64,000 bases of DNA from Romanomermis culicivorax (Eukaryota > Nematoda > Enoplea > Mermithida > Mermithidae), in the NCBI GenBank assembly GCA_963922205.1, contig CAWUHX010000003.1, positions 2,335,335 through 2,399,334 of the forward strand, given 5' to 3'. Shown here piece by piece: positions 11,143 to 22,059 of the stretch (position 1 is its first letter; each line of letters begins with the position of its first letter). The translations under genes and the position numbers were made by a program. The notes under the pieces were generated by a model that was not told where the DNA came from, searched no databases, and was given only the letters and a program-made list of their open reading frames with translations.

Positions 11143-11458
11143 CGATCAAGAGAAAGGCGAATATCTCGTTCAAGAATCCGTTGCCGGAAAACGTCCGTGG
11201 TCTCTCGACGATCTTCAAAGATTATGGTCTTTTCTAAAATTGCCCCGTGATCGCGTCATCTCAGCCGAACGACCTGTCGATCAAAATCAACGAGAACGAC
11301 GGACGGTCAACGGCCAAAGTTTTAAGAAATTTTCGGCGGCGGGTGTCGTCGGCGGAGCCGGGTCGTCATCCTACACGTCGACCAATTGCTTTTTGACGCC
11401 CATCCAGTGCCGGCGATACGGGAGGTCAGGAACGGCGATGGTTAGGACAGCCAATTGA
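11143..11458 (+). CDS. Terminal exon of a probable neuropeptide precursor (C-x6-C ring peptide)
   Basis: After the acceptor CCTGTTTAG one base completes a split codon. The frame then stays open for 104 residues to TGA at 11456-11458, with GC-rich codons unlike the flanks. The first part is acidic and basic, with DDLQRLWSFLKLP. Near the end lies CFLTPIQCRRYGR: two cysteines six residues apart with Pro-Ile inside the ring, then Arg-Arg-Tyr-Gly-Arg, where Gly-Arg would allow C-terminal amidation. The ring spacing and the Pro-Ile pair match allatostatin-C type peptides (ring C-Y-F-N-P-I-S-C), though the tail after the second Cys differs. The RRYG end also recalls nematocin, but the ring size does not. 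Upstream exons carrying the signal peptide are not identified. The exon is well supported; its peptide family is inference. Confidence 0.6.
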
Positions 11459-12434
11459 TCAGAAAAATTTGAAATCGTAATCATGATTTTGTTCTTGTAT
11501 ATTTTTGCGAGTCAAATCTCATTTTGTTTTGATAAGTATATTTTGAAGTTCAAACTTTATGTGATGTGGTATTCGTCATAATGGGTGTGGTAGATAAATG
11601 GGCCATTTTCTATTGAATGACAGTTAACTGTAGCAAAAAAATAGGAATCATGTATACGGCCGGCTTGAAGAGTTTGAAGTATATATAGCCCAATCAGACA
11701 AGCTGGAGTGTTTGGGATGAGTTGGTTACATAGGTAATCTGCTTTGTTTTACAAGAAATTTTGTGTCTTGATCTACTGTACATCATGCGTTGTACTCATT
11801 CATGGTAAACTACTGCCTCTTCCTGTCGATTTTTACTCCATTTTTCATATCAAGTAATCATCATTCAGTAATATTGCAATGTAAGCTTAGTGCAAAAATT
11901 ATAAAAGAAATTGACTAAACTGTGAACAACTGATTTGTATACAAAAATCCCAAATTTTGATAATCATTAGTAAAAGCACTATCTCAATGAATTATTTTCA
12001 GTTTATCATGTTCCCTCAATTGAAATATACCGAATCCGAAATTTGTTTAAAACTGTTAATATTGTGATGACGACATTGAAAAGTAGCTTTATTTAAGCCG
12101 CTCTGGCAGACTATCGGCTGGAATCAAAGTCGAAGCGTGTTTACATCAACTCACTGTGGAAAGTTCTCAAATCTATATTTAGCAACTTAATATGAATACG
12201 CTGAAACAGCGGCATAGGAAAAGGAAAATAACCACAAACAAGTGGAACTATTCAAACAAACAACTAAAACTCCCATAATAGAAACCAGAAAATTTCGAAC
12301 GCTTCTTTTACTTTGACTCAGATTAACCATAGAAAGTTCATGACTATATAAAACCCGAAACTGAAGCGGAGAGTGAGTTTTGAGATCCTCTTTCTTTTTA
12401 TTTAATATTCGCGAATCGTTTTTCATATGTTAGG
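11459..12434. other. No gene seen
   Basis: AT-rich sequence following the neuropeptide exon; presumably its 3' untranslated region and intergenic DNA. No clear repeat was found. Confidence 0.4.
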
Positions 12435-13945
12435 CAGAATTTCTTAGAGGTTCTACTTTCCCTATTATAAGTTAAAATTAATCATATTTCAAACGGAGAT
12501 ATTTTGGGAGTTTCGTGGTATCATTGCTTTTGCTTGAAAACGAAAATTGACATCACTACAGTATATCAAAGTTTGAAAATTGATGTATTTTTTGCATTCT
12601 TTAGTGGTCTTGCTAGACAAGCAATATTTTAGGATCGCATTGATCCCATTCGATAAATGAATATTCATTTTACACAAGTGAGAATAAGTTATCTTTTGAT
12701 GTAATTTTTACAATAAATAATTGCATATTACACTTTTTCAGACAGTTTAAATTGTCGGAAATGAGAAGCAAAAAGAGAAAAATGCTGTTTAGGAGCACTC
12801 CGGAGCACTTTCATTAATTATGCCGCGGAACTATATATTTTTATAGTTTACTTCATACATTCCTACAGTAGCTGTCATTCATACATGTAACGGGGCCCCG
12901 ACGTCTGGGGGGAGAGTCAGACTACTTTTTTGGTGCCGGGGGCAGTAATTCCCCAAAATTTGGAGGGAAAGGTCTCAGAAGGGAAAAAATTTCGGTTTTT
13001 TCACCACAAAAGTCCGAAAAAAGTTCAAAAAATTGCAATTTTTGTCTAAAAAACCGTAAAAAATGTATCTATGGCGCGGAGCGCCGAGAAAATTGACATT
13101 TTTGGCCATTTTTTGTTCAATTGACATTTTTTATCAAAAAACGCACATGTTTCAGTATATTTCTGACCAAAAGTATGGGGGGTCCCTATGACTACCATAA
13201 TGGCTAGCCATAGGATTGGAAAATCCTGGGGTGGGTCGCCCAATGGCTAGCCATATGGTCGACGATTTCTGGGTAGGGGGGTTCCTATAGCACTCCCCCC
13301 CAATTACATGTATGCTGTGAATGTAATACGTCCTTATCGTGCACCGTCTTGGGAGCTGTCGAGGTTTGCACACAGTGAACTGTCATTCAAATATTTTTCG
13401 AACACCAACCAAGTAAGTTCTGAAAATACAGGGATGCTCCTCTGTCTGATGCATAAAAGGCAAAAATGTGGCTCGAAGTCCTGATAAATTTTCATTGATC
13501 TAGGTTTGATGGTTGCTGGACAAAGTCTCAGTTCCTCAAATGAAAGATCGAAAATATCGAAAATTTTCAATAAATTTCCGAAATCGAGTAGTTATTTTAA
13601 ATTAATTGACAGGAAAACGACAAGAGTTATTCAGATGCCCTTTGCTGCATTGGAGAGGCACCGAAATCTACTATCATTTGGTCTATTTTTGTGTGACTGA
13701 CATCATGTGGTGCGAAACACAGTGCCCTCAACTATAGAGCAGTTTCTCACAGCTTATAACACAGGACGGAGTCAGACAGCATACATTTATTTTGTCACAT
13801 TAAACTTGCAGCTTCGATTTTTTCAATCAAATTCCTGAAGAGAGGAATTTTTGTTGCATCTCTTTTGAGGCATCCTGTTGCACAAAAATTTTGTAAATAG
13901 GTCGATGAAATTTTATCAGTAATTCGACTCACATCTTTTCTTTCT
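12435..13945. mobile_element. Truncated second copy of the TTAA-type inverted-repeat element
   Basis: From TTCTTAGAGGTTCTACTTTC onward the sequence follows the element at 2809-4402 nearly to its end, with many substitutions and an extra segment at about 12890-13340. That segment is rich in G and C runs and has two copies of a GGCTAGCCAT-type word. The right terminal repeat is missing, and a different repeat begins at about 13959. Confidence 0.6.
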
Positions 13946-13958
13946 ATTCGTAAGCCCT

Positions 13959-14025
13959 ATTCAGAAGTGAAAAATTCTAGGATTTTTGTCGCCGACAATC
14001 GGCAACAGCGACATTTACAATGTTT
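13959..14025. repeat. Fragment of the ATTCAGAAGTGAAAAAT element
   Basis: ATTCAGAAGTGAAAAATTC and the following TTTTTGTCGCCGACAATCGG match the element nested at 59275-59395, which ends in the inverse TACTTCTGAT. Only the left half is present here. Confidence 0.6.
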
Positions 14026-14544
14026 GGTAGAAACTTCAAGGAACTGGCATTCCAGGAAAACTAAAATAAGTTCCTTAGCGTGAAATATCCAAGCGGAAGT
14101 AGATTATGTGCTTGTTTATCAATGATAATAATCATATGCTCAAGAATATTATTCATATTATTTTGTTCATCCAGTTTCAAATAGTAAGATTTCCTTTATC
14201 TTAAGGAATGACGACAATCTAAATCAAAACTTTTTTGTGCGTGATAGACAAAGCATGAATACTCTGTCTGGTTTCAGTAATAAACTAATAAGTAAATTTG
14301 TTGGGGAAATTGTTGAAAAAGTTGGAATAGCGTGTGCAGAGGCGTTCATTTTTGTGAAGATGGTCAAAAAATCAGAAGATTGTCGCCATCAGCTGCACTC
14401 CCACATTTGCATGGAAAAAGTTGCAGAACGTGCATATTTAATAAGACGATCACATTGATTTGTTTGTAATTCTCTGAAAACATAGATACCATAAAGTTTT
14501 GTAGAAACGTTAATTAGATGAACAAAAACTGTCAAGCCCTGACG

Positions 14545-14552
14545 TATAAATA
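14545..14552 (+). promoter_or_regulatory. TATA box of the IL-17-like gene
   Basis: TATAAATA lies 39 bases upstream of the first in-frame ATG (14584) and 66 upstream of a second (14611). Initiation about 30 bases downstream would give a very short leader for the first ATG or a normal short one for the second. Confidence 0.5.
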
Positions 14553-14583
14553 GCAGTCATATGTGAAAATTCATATTCAACTA

Positions 14584-14852
14584 ATGGATTGTCTTTGCTG
14601 TCGAATAATCATGAATTTCATAATTATTGCTGTGCTCTCTTTTTTGGGACTTGCGGCGTCTCGTAGAGCTAATGAGATAGACGATTCTTTCCACAGAAGG
14701 CTATTTACAGTGAAAAGACATCCGACCATTCAAAGCTCTGAGCGAGTACTGATGGATCGAAATCCTCGGTTTGAAGTTCAAGAGTCTCACACTGAAGTCC
14801 GTAGAGCTGATTGTTCCTCGTTGAACACTAATCACCGAATGAACTTGTTCAA
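14584..14852 (+). CDS. ilc-17-like: IL-17-like cytokine, exon 1 (signal peptide)
   Basis: This exon encodes the signal peptide and N-terminal region of a secreted protein. ATG at 14584 starts MDCLCCRIIMNFII; the second ATG at 14611 gives a more typical signal, MNFIIIAVLSFLGLAAS, so either could be used. The following residues are charged, contain one Lys-Arg pair and end with a lone Cys region. The exon stops at the donor CAA|GTGAGT, leaving two bases of a codon that exon 2 completes. With exons 2 (15659-15992) and 3 (18360-18572) the frame gives about 271 residues. Family assignment rests on exons 2 and 3. Confidence 0.75.
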
Positions 14853-15212
14853 GTGAGTGTAATTTTAGGATATGATTGTTTTTTCATTAGCTCAATGACT
14901 TCCAAAGCTGTCTATTGATTGAATAATTTCAATTTTTTGCTGTATATCGGAAGATGATAAATTTTCTAGAAAAATTTCTCGGAATACATCGCATCTTATA
15001 TCTTTTTCCTGGAACACTTTCAAATAATATAACTGTAAAACAAGTAAGTTAATATTCAAAAACATATTACAGGAATAGAAATTTGCGAGCTTTCTCGACT
15101 GACATTTACCAGTTTCTTTGGTACAAAATTCTATACTGAACGCTTTGTGTAAAAGATTTTTAACGCACTAAATTTGTCATTTTTCAATTTGCGTGCATTT
15201 TTCCAAAAGCAG

Positions 15213-15400
15213 ACTATAGTTCATTCATTTTGAGATGGGCCTCGGGATACAAAAAATGACGACCATGCGTCATAAGCTGACGTTTTCTCAAGTTGCACAG
15301 TTAATTTGATGGGAGAAAAGATGGCCGGGTACGTAGGCTGCTTATTATTTGCATCAGCATCTTCTATCTGTCCGAGGCTCGTTGGGAAAAGTCGACTATA
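15213..15400. mobile_element. MITE-like element, CTATAGTCCATT family, copy in IL-17-like intron 1
   Basis: The left end CTATAGTTCATTCATTTTGA and the right end GAGGCTCGTTGGGAAAA...CTATA are inverted relatives. Full copies with clearer ends lie at 39083-39309, 49554-49784, 59095-59416 and 59490-59720. All share the internal words GTGTCCGTATACGCAGG and TTGTTTATTATTTGCA in variant form. It is non-coding. Confidence 0.7.
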
Positions 15401-15658
15401 TAATCGGAGGTCGATCTTCTAGTAGTTGGTCCTGAACGCTGAAAAACTTGCAGAAGCTCAAAAATATTCAGTCTTTGATCTGAGGGACACTGTAAGAAGA
15501 ACCGAGAAAAGAAAGAAAGAAACGAATGTGAATAAATAAGTGAGTGAGCTGGGCCATTAAAAATTGTGCAAATCAGGTGTCATCCAAAGCTTTTTTGTAC
15601 CAAAATTTTGTCCATTGTATAGAACAGAACACCTTCCTAAATGGCACCATTTCTATAG

Positions 15659-15992
15659 GATTTTCGTAAATAACAGCGCCTCTCGTATAAGCATCAATTC
15701 CGTATGGCCGCCCAGCTTCGATCCTTCGGTCGACGACCTGATCGACATTTTGAGCAACAACAATAACAACCCTCAGCAAAACGGCCCTAATCTCGACAAC
15801 GAGGGGACCATTAACAACGACGCGCGTTACGCAGCCGAATGCGATTTGTTGCAAAGAAGAGTCATTTCGTCTAACGATCCCATTTCCGAGCAAAGTCTGT
15901 GCCCTTGGAGTTGGATCGTGGATGTGAAACCACGCCGCATACCGGGCACCATATTTAAAGCCAAATGTAGATGCGAATGGGTTGCCCCAAAA
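15659..15992 (+). CDS. ilc-17-like: IL-17-like cytokine, exon 2 (first half of the cystine-knot core)
   Basis: The exon opens after the acceptor TTCTATAG. AG sites at 15622 and 15676 keep the same frame, so the exact start is uncertain by up to 36 bases. It ends at the donor AAAA|GTAAGT in phase 0. An Asn- and Asp-rich linker is followed by the IL-17 core: SLCPWSWIVDVKPRRIP, then a basic stretch and AKCRCEW. The Cys-Pro-Trp, the Asp two residues after the second Trp, the Arg-Ile-Pro and the Cys-x-Cys pair match the conserved block of IL-17 cytokines, including nematode ILC-17. In C. elegans ILC-17.1 acts on neurons through an IL-17 receptor, ACTL-1 and MALT1. I infer a secreted signalling ligand here. 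Confidence 0.85.
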
Positions 15993-16703
15993 GTAAGTTG
16001 ATGGACCTAAAGCTCTCTCAAACGATAAATGAACTTGAAATGCTACATTTTTGTGTTTTGGCCGCAATACCGCTGATCAGAAGGATTTTGATGACAGAGC
16101 GTAAAAAGTTTAGGATATTTTATGAGTAGAATAATTATAGAGTCTAAATATAAGCAATTTTTATTGTATTGGATGATCAGTGAAAGAGAGAATACGAAAA
16201 GCTCGTCTTACAAGTGTATCAGGCTGATTAGTTAGTTTTCACGCTAAAATTTCATCACACAGTTATATATAGCGAGTATCCGTAGCATTATCGACTTTTC
16301 CATCAAGTTTCAAGACTTATGAATGATCAAGTAAGGTCGGATAGTAGACGCGTTTTATTGATGAAGAAATACTCTAAAATCAATGTGAATTTTGTATGCT
16401 GAACAATATAAATCCGTTTTTTGGAAGCAGTAGTTTAGTCCAAAAAGAAAATTTTGTACTTCCGTCAATCTGTAGCTTTTTCAATATTTTAGGATTTCTT
16501 TTGTTATGGTCTGTTAAAAAATAAACTGATTGTAAATTGAAAAATGACAACAGTTAATACCGTCATCAGAATCGTTTTACCTATTATGGTCTAGCAGAAA
16601 ATCGTAAAAATATGAAATAGTACTTGCTTCCTAGTTTATCATTTATTGTTTTGAAAATTTTAGAGCAAACTCAACTGACTTTAAAGATTTTTTAAGCAAC
16701 ATT

Positions 16704-17500
16704 CTATCATAGGTGACGCGGTATTGACAGCCTATAATATACTTGAGCTGCCAAAGTTCACGTCCCTCTCTAAAGCCTAAAAGATAAGAGCTATGGTATT
16801 TTTCATAATTTCGGGTCTAGGGACAAAGGTCTATGTGGTCATTTGGCCTCTATCTGCAAATAGCGCTCGTTGGGGTACAAAAAACATGTGTAATGGTTTA
16901 GGTATGTGGGTGGTATTGTGCCTGTGTTCTAGCTACAAGTAGCGTTATGAGTTTGGTCTATAGATGTTCCTGACCTCCCTCCTAGCACACACACTGGTCT
17001 AATGTGCAGCAAATTTACTAAGGAAAACGACTAACTCGTACATACACAAATTTGACCTACTGAACGAAAACGAAAAGAAATATGCATCCAAAAATACTTA
17101 GCATAATATAAACAACGTGGGCGATATGAAACCATAACAAAGTTGGAGAAAAATAAGCTTATATTACAAACGAAATATAAGTACAAACGAAATTATAAAC
17201 ATTGGAAAAAGACAAAAAATGCAAATAATGAAAACATGGGTGGTCCAAAAATATACAGAATGTCTCAAATATTTTACACATGCAAAAACGGCTTTTTTAG
17301 GGCCTTCAGATCCAGCATGCCCCACATTAGGTGTAGCATCCCTGAGCTTGATACATCACCTCATGCATACCCAGTGCTCCCCAGATTACACTTTTTTGAA
17401 CAAATGGCCTCAATCCAATTATACCATAGTCCAAAGTCCCTGAAATTCCCAAAATTCCACTATGTTGTTATTTATGGCTTCAAAAAGTAATTTTTTGTAT
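16704..17500. repeat. Interspersed repeat of the TATCATAGGTGGCGCGA family, copy 1
   Basis: TATCATAGGTGACGCGG at the left and the downstream words ATAATTTCGGG, CATTTGGCCTCTATCTGCAAA and CCCACATTAGGTGTAGCATCC are shared with 42661-43130 and, inverted, with 48000-48452. This copy carries extra sequence at about 16900-17280. It lies in intron 2 of the IL-17-like gene. Confidence 0.65.
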
Positions 17501-17627
17501 AACATTTTTTGCTGTATGTTTTTCTCAGCATAATGCATTCATGTCCACAAGTCTTCATGCATAAAGTCGTAGATGGACTATAGGAGCTCTGCCTAGTTGA
17601 ACTATCCGATCTCCGCCTAGCTAGACT

Positions 17628-17715
17628 GTGCTGCCGTCTGCATGTGAGACGCAGCCATCCACAAGTGAGATGCTGCTATCGGCGTGTGAGATGCAGCCAT
17701 CCGCAAATGAAACGA
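17628..17715. repeat. Short tandem repeat, about 22-bp unit, GATGCAGCCATCCGCAAGTGA-like
   Basis: Four imperfect units of GAGACGCAGCCATCCACAAGT follow one another. The inverse of the same unit makes a longer array at 45735-46030. The open frames through it are by-products. Confidence 0.6.
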
Positions 17716-17877
17716 GGCCGTTTTTAATGAGAAAAAATGAAAATTTAATATTGCAAAACTGGATTTTTAAACATTCACCCAACTCAAAAATCTTGTCTGC
17801 TCCTTTTTTTAGCTTGGCAACTATCCATGCAAGTACATTCTCCTCTCTCTGTCTCATCAGGACATTTTCTAATAAAC

Positions 17878-18113
17878 TCCATTCATTTGAAATGATTGAT
17901 GCGGTGGTCGGAGTTTCGGCAAACGCAGCCTTACTATTTCCTTATCAGGAAATCAATTTCGATAATTTTGAAATGGTTGAAAAGACTGATCATCAAGGAC
18001 TCTGTTCATGAAGGAAAAATTGATTGATCAGGATAAATAAATCTTCCATGATTTTGAATGAAAGTTTGGCTGCGACCTCGCTGTATCGATTATTTCAAAA
18101 TGAGCGGAGCATA
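17878..18113. mobile_element. MITE-like element, ATTTGAAATGATTGATGC family, copy 1
   Basis: The element starts near CCATTCATTTGAAATGATTG and ends with the inverse CGATTATTTCAAAATGAGCG followed by GAGCATAG. The whole 236 bp is present in the opposite orientation at 39309-39567, including AAATCAATTTCGATAATTTT and GGCTGCGACCTCGCTGTAT. It is non-coding. Confidence 0.7.
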
Positions 18114-18359
18114 GTAGCAAAATCTTTGAGCAGATGATTCTGACGATAATACTATTTTTTGTCATTTTTCAATTAAGAAGCTGTTTATAAATAACAGACT
18201 ATAGAAAATATTGAGTACCTCTTGCCAAAGATTACTGTATACAATTAGTGTTTCTTGGACTGAATGCTCTACATTAAACTAAAACGGGAACTAAATGTAA
18301 AGGGTTGCGGTTGTTGATCTCCATTGAAATGCACCTTCTCTACATAATGCCATTTCCAG

Positions 18360-18572
18360 GTTCGTCCATCCCCTTTGACTAGCAACTACGAGTGTGAAAC
18401 GGTCAACATGGAGATCAAAGTGATCGAGTACGAAGAAAAGGATGCGACTTGTACCCATCCGATCGAAAAATTGGAGAGCGTCCCAGTAGCTTGCGTGGCC
18501 ATCATCAACAGAATTTACCACGTGGGTCGCGGTTCTTCGGCTAACGTAGAAATGCCGAATATCGAAATATGA
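18360..18572 (+). CDS. ilc-17-like: IL-17-like cytokine, exon 3 (C-terminal half of the core)
   Basis: The acceptor ATTTCCAG joins in phase 0 to exon 2. The exon encodes NYECETVNMEIKVIEYEE, then ATCTHPIEKLESVPVACVAI and INRIYHVG, ending at TGA 18570-18572. A Cys-rich strand, a charged loop and the SVPV-x-CV strand are what the IL-17 fold requires after the Cys-x-Cys block, with the PV-x-x-V strand conserved in the family. An AATAAA at 18830 lies 258 bases past the stop. Confidence 0.85.
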   Translation, partial: VRPSPLTSNYECETVNMEIKVIEYEEKDATCTHPIEKLESVPVACVAIINRIYHVGRGSSANVEMPNIEI

Positions 18573-18829
18573 AAAAATCGGGAAAATTCTTTGCTCATCT
18601 TTGTAACTTATTTTCTCTAGAAGATTTGTGAATCGAAAAAACTGGAAAGCCGATTCTATACAGTTATTTTTTGTCGACTAACTCCACAGTATGTTTCAAA
18701 TTTAAAATACACAGAACGTGCTTCTCATAGTTCGATTTACACTTCGTGGAAAAATAGATGGTAATCAGAGACGGAGTCTCTCGTTTGTTATTTTACCTAT
18801 CCCTTGGAAAAAAAGTTCTAAGCTTTGAG

Positions 18830-18835
18830 AATAAA
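18830..18835 (+). promoter_or_regulatory. Possible polyadenylation signal of the IL-17-like gene
   Basis: AATAAA, the first clear copy downstream of the stop codon at 18572. At 258 bases it would give an ordinary 3' untranslated region. Confidence 0.35.
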
Positions 18836-19512
18836 TTTGATGCACTCTATAGTATTCCATTTTGCTTCTATTATTCTGAGTGAGAATTCAGAGGATTTTT
18901 CACAAATTCGATACGTTTTGACCATTTGATCTCGCCTTGATTTTGATAGAATGCTTGCTTGATGAGGGTAGTCGTCAGAGGTGGGTCATAAACATTTAGT
19001 GTAGTCCAATTCATTTTCTAGTGCTCATCGAACACAAAAAGATGTACATGCAAATAAAAAAACATCAACAGTGGACGTCTTTTTCCTCAGATATTTACTG
19101 TAACAACAATCAATACAACAACTTGAAGAGAGTCAATGTTGCAACTCAACTGTCACGAGGTACGAGTGTAAAAATATTTTGTAAAAAATATGGCAATTAC
19201 GGAAATGCATCTTATGATTACGTCTGTAACATCAGTGCATAAATTATGTTTCATATTTTTCTCGTAAACATTCATGTTTCATATTTTTCTCGTAAACACT
19301 TCACTTTCCGGACATTTTGGCTGTAACCCAGTTATTGTTTTGTAACTCACTGTTCCACAATATTTCTCAAGTAGCACTTTCCACATTTCTCTCTAATTAT
19401 GTAATTAGCGGAACGGCAGCAGATTCGTTGAAAAGTAATTACGGGCTTTCAAAGCAAGGGCCGACATGGCCCTGCAAAAATAAAGTTATAATACATATTA
19501 TATATAGGCCTA

Positions 19513-20950
19513 CTGTTGGCAGGTACAAGGAGTAGTGATGGACCTACCCTTTGCGAAAAACGTGTTCATTGCAAGAAGGGTCAAGAGAGTATTATCCCTC
19601 AAAATGGAGACTGGGACCTCTGGGGGACTCTCCAGTCAGTCAAAGATTTTTTCGCATTATGAGACAGTCGATCTTAGAGCGGAACAGTTCTTTTTGGTTT
19701 TGCATATTTTCGTGTGCAGTTGGATAGCGACCTATCCACTCAACGTCAATTTTTGTGAAATGGTACCCGGCGTACCCCAAAACTTTTAGCATATAAGCGG
19801 GCGTTGCCCCTTTGCTTTTCGTCTTATTTTATTCACTTTTCCTTGTACCCTTCGACCAGCGGGTCCTCATTGACCCCAATCAGAAAAGCCACTGCCCAAC
19901 GTTTTCTTGGTGTATCCACGAATCTGGTGCCATTCGTTTCCACCATCGCCTTCAGTCGTATTTGGTACATTTGTATTTTTCCGTCGCACTCGCAACATAG
20001 AATTAACTTGCACGTAAGATTGTTACGAATAAATTATATCTGTAACGTACTTGCTAAAGCAAAACTGTAAATATATAGCATACTGTATGTGATAAACATT
20101 TATTAAATATTATTCATTTTCGTATTTTATCTCTCAAGGGTGTCTGGGATTCACACCCAAACATTCCTATAAAATTACGTGAAGTACTTTATTTTGATCC
20201 GTTCACACCCTGGTAGCCCAATTAAGATGCCCTAATTAATTTGCACAAACGGCAGCTGGTCCCCTAGAACCTACACTAAACTACACATTCCACAGCTACC
20301 GTAATCCCCCGTAAAAATCGTAAACAACACCTGCATACAGTAAAATACGTAGAAGCCTCGCCAGACAGTAGTCTCAAGTGTAACGGTAGCGGCGGCCCCA
20401 CAAAACATGTGTATACAGAGAAACCGATACAGGAGGCATGCACAGAAGCACAAAGGTGTGGCTAAGCCACCGTAGAAAGCAAAGCGAAGCACAGAAAGCA
20501 TACAGTACCAGGAAAGCATTAGAAAGGTGTAACTAAGAAAGCATAAAAAGCGTAGCAGGAAGGGACGATTGGCGGAAGAAGATGGACAGAAGCAGGACCT
20601 CCCACGACGCCCAGGGAGTGGCCAAAAACGTCGTATAAAAGAAGAAGCAAAGCATGATTTTATTATTATTGTAATTTTCAATTTTCGACTTCCGCGCCCC
20701 GCATTTGCAAGTGTTTTTATACTGAGAGCGAGTCTCATTTTTATTCGGAAGCAGTTAAGCCGTGTGTACTCGCCGGGTTTATCGTTTATCGTTGTCATAT
20801 TGTCGTATCGACGTCTCAAGCAGCCGTCGATCATTGTAACCGTATCGCCCCGTAATACCGCCCGCGCCCCCGTTCCCTTATAGCCGTTCCCGTCGTAACG
20901 CCATTGGTTAAAGTAAAGTGCTTCACACAAAATCTAATCGTTACATATCA
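19513..20950. other. Possible LTR-retrotransposon relic (promoter-like and GC-rich blocks)
   Basis: Two blocks look like LTR remains. From TGTTGGCAGG (19513) there is a TATA-like ATATAAGCGGG at about 19793, then AATAAATT and a T-rich tail. TGGTAGCCCAATTA at about 20210 resembles a primer-binding site. A second block has TATAAAAG at about 20633. No direct repeat between the blocks, no target duplication and no retroviral protein was found, so this is weak. The minus-strand open frame of 219 residues (20271-20930) is Cys- and Phe-rich and unrecognised. Confidence 0.25.
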
Positions 20951-21361
20951 AAGAAAACCATGCATTTCTGTCCAAAGTCAACAGGGTCCCCCAACCTAAC
21001 CCTGACACAACAACAACATGAAGAGAGTCAATGATGCAGGTTTGCAGGCGTATTTATTAGCCTATAGGCTTCTTTGCTTTCCATGACTCATTTGAAAATA
21101 AATTGACTATACTCGACTATCTACAGTGTTTTTTTAAAAAGTACAAACTTGCTAACTATAATAAAATGAAATGATAAAAATAGAGATACATTTTTATGCC
21201 ACAAATTCAACAAATATAAACGAAGTATTACCAGCCGAGGCTTGTTTTTTCACGCTGAATCTTTGCATGCTGCCTAGTATACCTCAACTGCCAGATTGAG
21301 CGGAGGTTTTTCAAAATCGCCGCCGAGACATAGGCCTTCAGGTCGAGAAAAACAACGTATT

Positions 21362-21450
21362 CGCTTTTTCGTTCTCCTTCCTTTTTCTTCTTTTCCTCTT
21401 CTTTCCTTCTTTTTCTTTTTCTTCTTTTTCCTTTCTTTTCTTCGTACTTC
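21362..21450. repeat. Polypyrimidine low-complexity tract
   Basis: About 90 bases almost purely of T and C (TTCTTTTCCTCTTCTTTCC and similar). The purine-rich complement gives a Lys/Glu-rich open frame on the minus strand that I do not treat as a gene. Confidence 0.8.
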
Positions 21451-21811
21451 ATTTTCGAGAAGTGGATCTATAATAGACTTATAGTAGACAGGCCCAAAAC
21501 TTGAGAAAAAGATGTTCACATGCATTGCAAGTTCTTTATCTACAATACGTTTTCCGAGTATCAAATGTACTATGGGACTGCACGTTCGTCTCCTTCCGAA
21601 ATTCCTTCTTTCTTGAATATGCATGATACGCAGAGGTTTGTTTACACAGTGAATTCATTCTAGTCGATGATCTTGGGTTTGTTTACACAGTCGCTTTCTC
21701 TCATCTGTCTCGCTTTTAGCGGCGTTTTATGCTCCTCAGTTTTGAATCAACTTCACCCCTCGATTAATTAACGCATTCAGTTCGACGAAAGGATAAAGCG
21801 GCGCCATCGCT

Positions 21812-22030
21812 ATGACCCACTTGACCAGATCGACGACGTTGGACGTCGATGGAAACCGTTACAAGCTGTCCGCTGTGTACGAACCGTCGGCAAAATCGAC
21901 CGAAAACTTTTCTAAAATTATCGACCAAATTTTGTTCAACGAACGCGAAAACAAAGAATCGTGCAAGATTTTGGCCGAAAAATTGATGAAAATAGCGAAA
22001 AGAAAGGCTCGCATGACGTTAGAGTTGAAA
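21812..22030 (+). CDS. Coiled-coil protein, exon 1 (N-terminus)
   Basis: First exon of an eight-exon gene running to 51129. ATG 21812 is preceded in frame by a TAA at 21794, so it is the true start. A good acceptor-like CATTCAG ends at 21780, which could take a spliced leader or a 5' untranslated exon. The 73 residues begin MTHLTRSTTLDVDGNRYKL and end in a basic stretch, KIAKRKARMTLELK. The donor AAA|GTAAAA leaves phase 0. The spliced protein is about 674 residues, mostly charged heptad-like helix, without signal peptide or membrane segment; I do not recognise the family. A cytoskeletal or scaffold role is only a guess. Codons are richer in G and C than the flanks. Confidence 0.75.
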
Positions 22031-22059
22031 GTAAAAAAAAGAGAAAAAAACGGTATCTG

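Noticed and set aside
11380..11440. Vasopressin/oxytocin-type (nematocin) assignment for the CFLTPIQCRRYG peptide
   Set aside because: The ring has six residues between the cysteines instead of four, the peptide is not next to a signal peptide, and no neurophysin follows.
15573..16067. Minus-strand ORF of 164 residues
   Set aside because: It is the antisense shadow of IL-17-like exon 2, which has a recognised motif, splice signals and consistent phase.
20271..20930. Minus-strand ORF of 219 residues
   Set aside because: Rich in Cys, Phe and Leu with no domain, no splice context and a composition like translated GC-rich LTR or repeat sequence; not supported as a gene.
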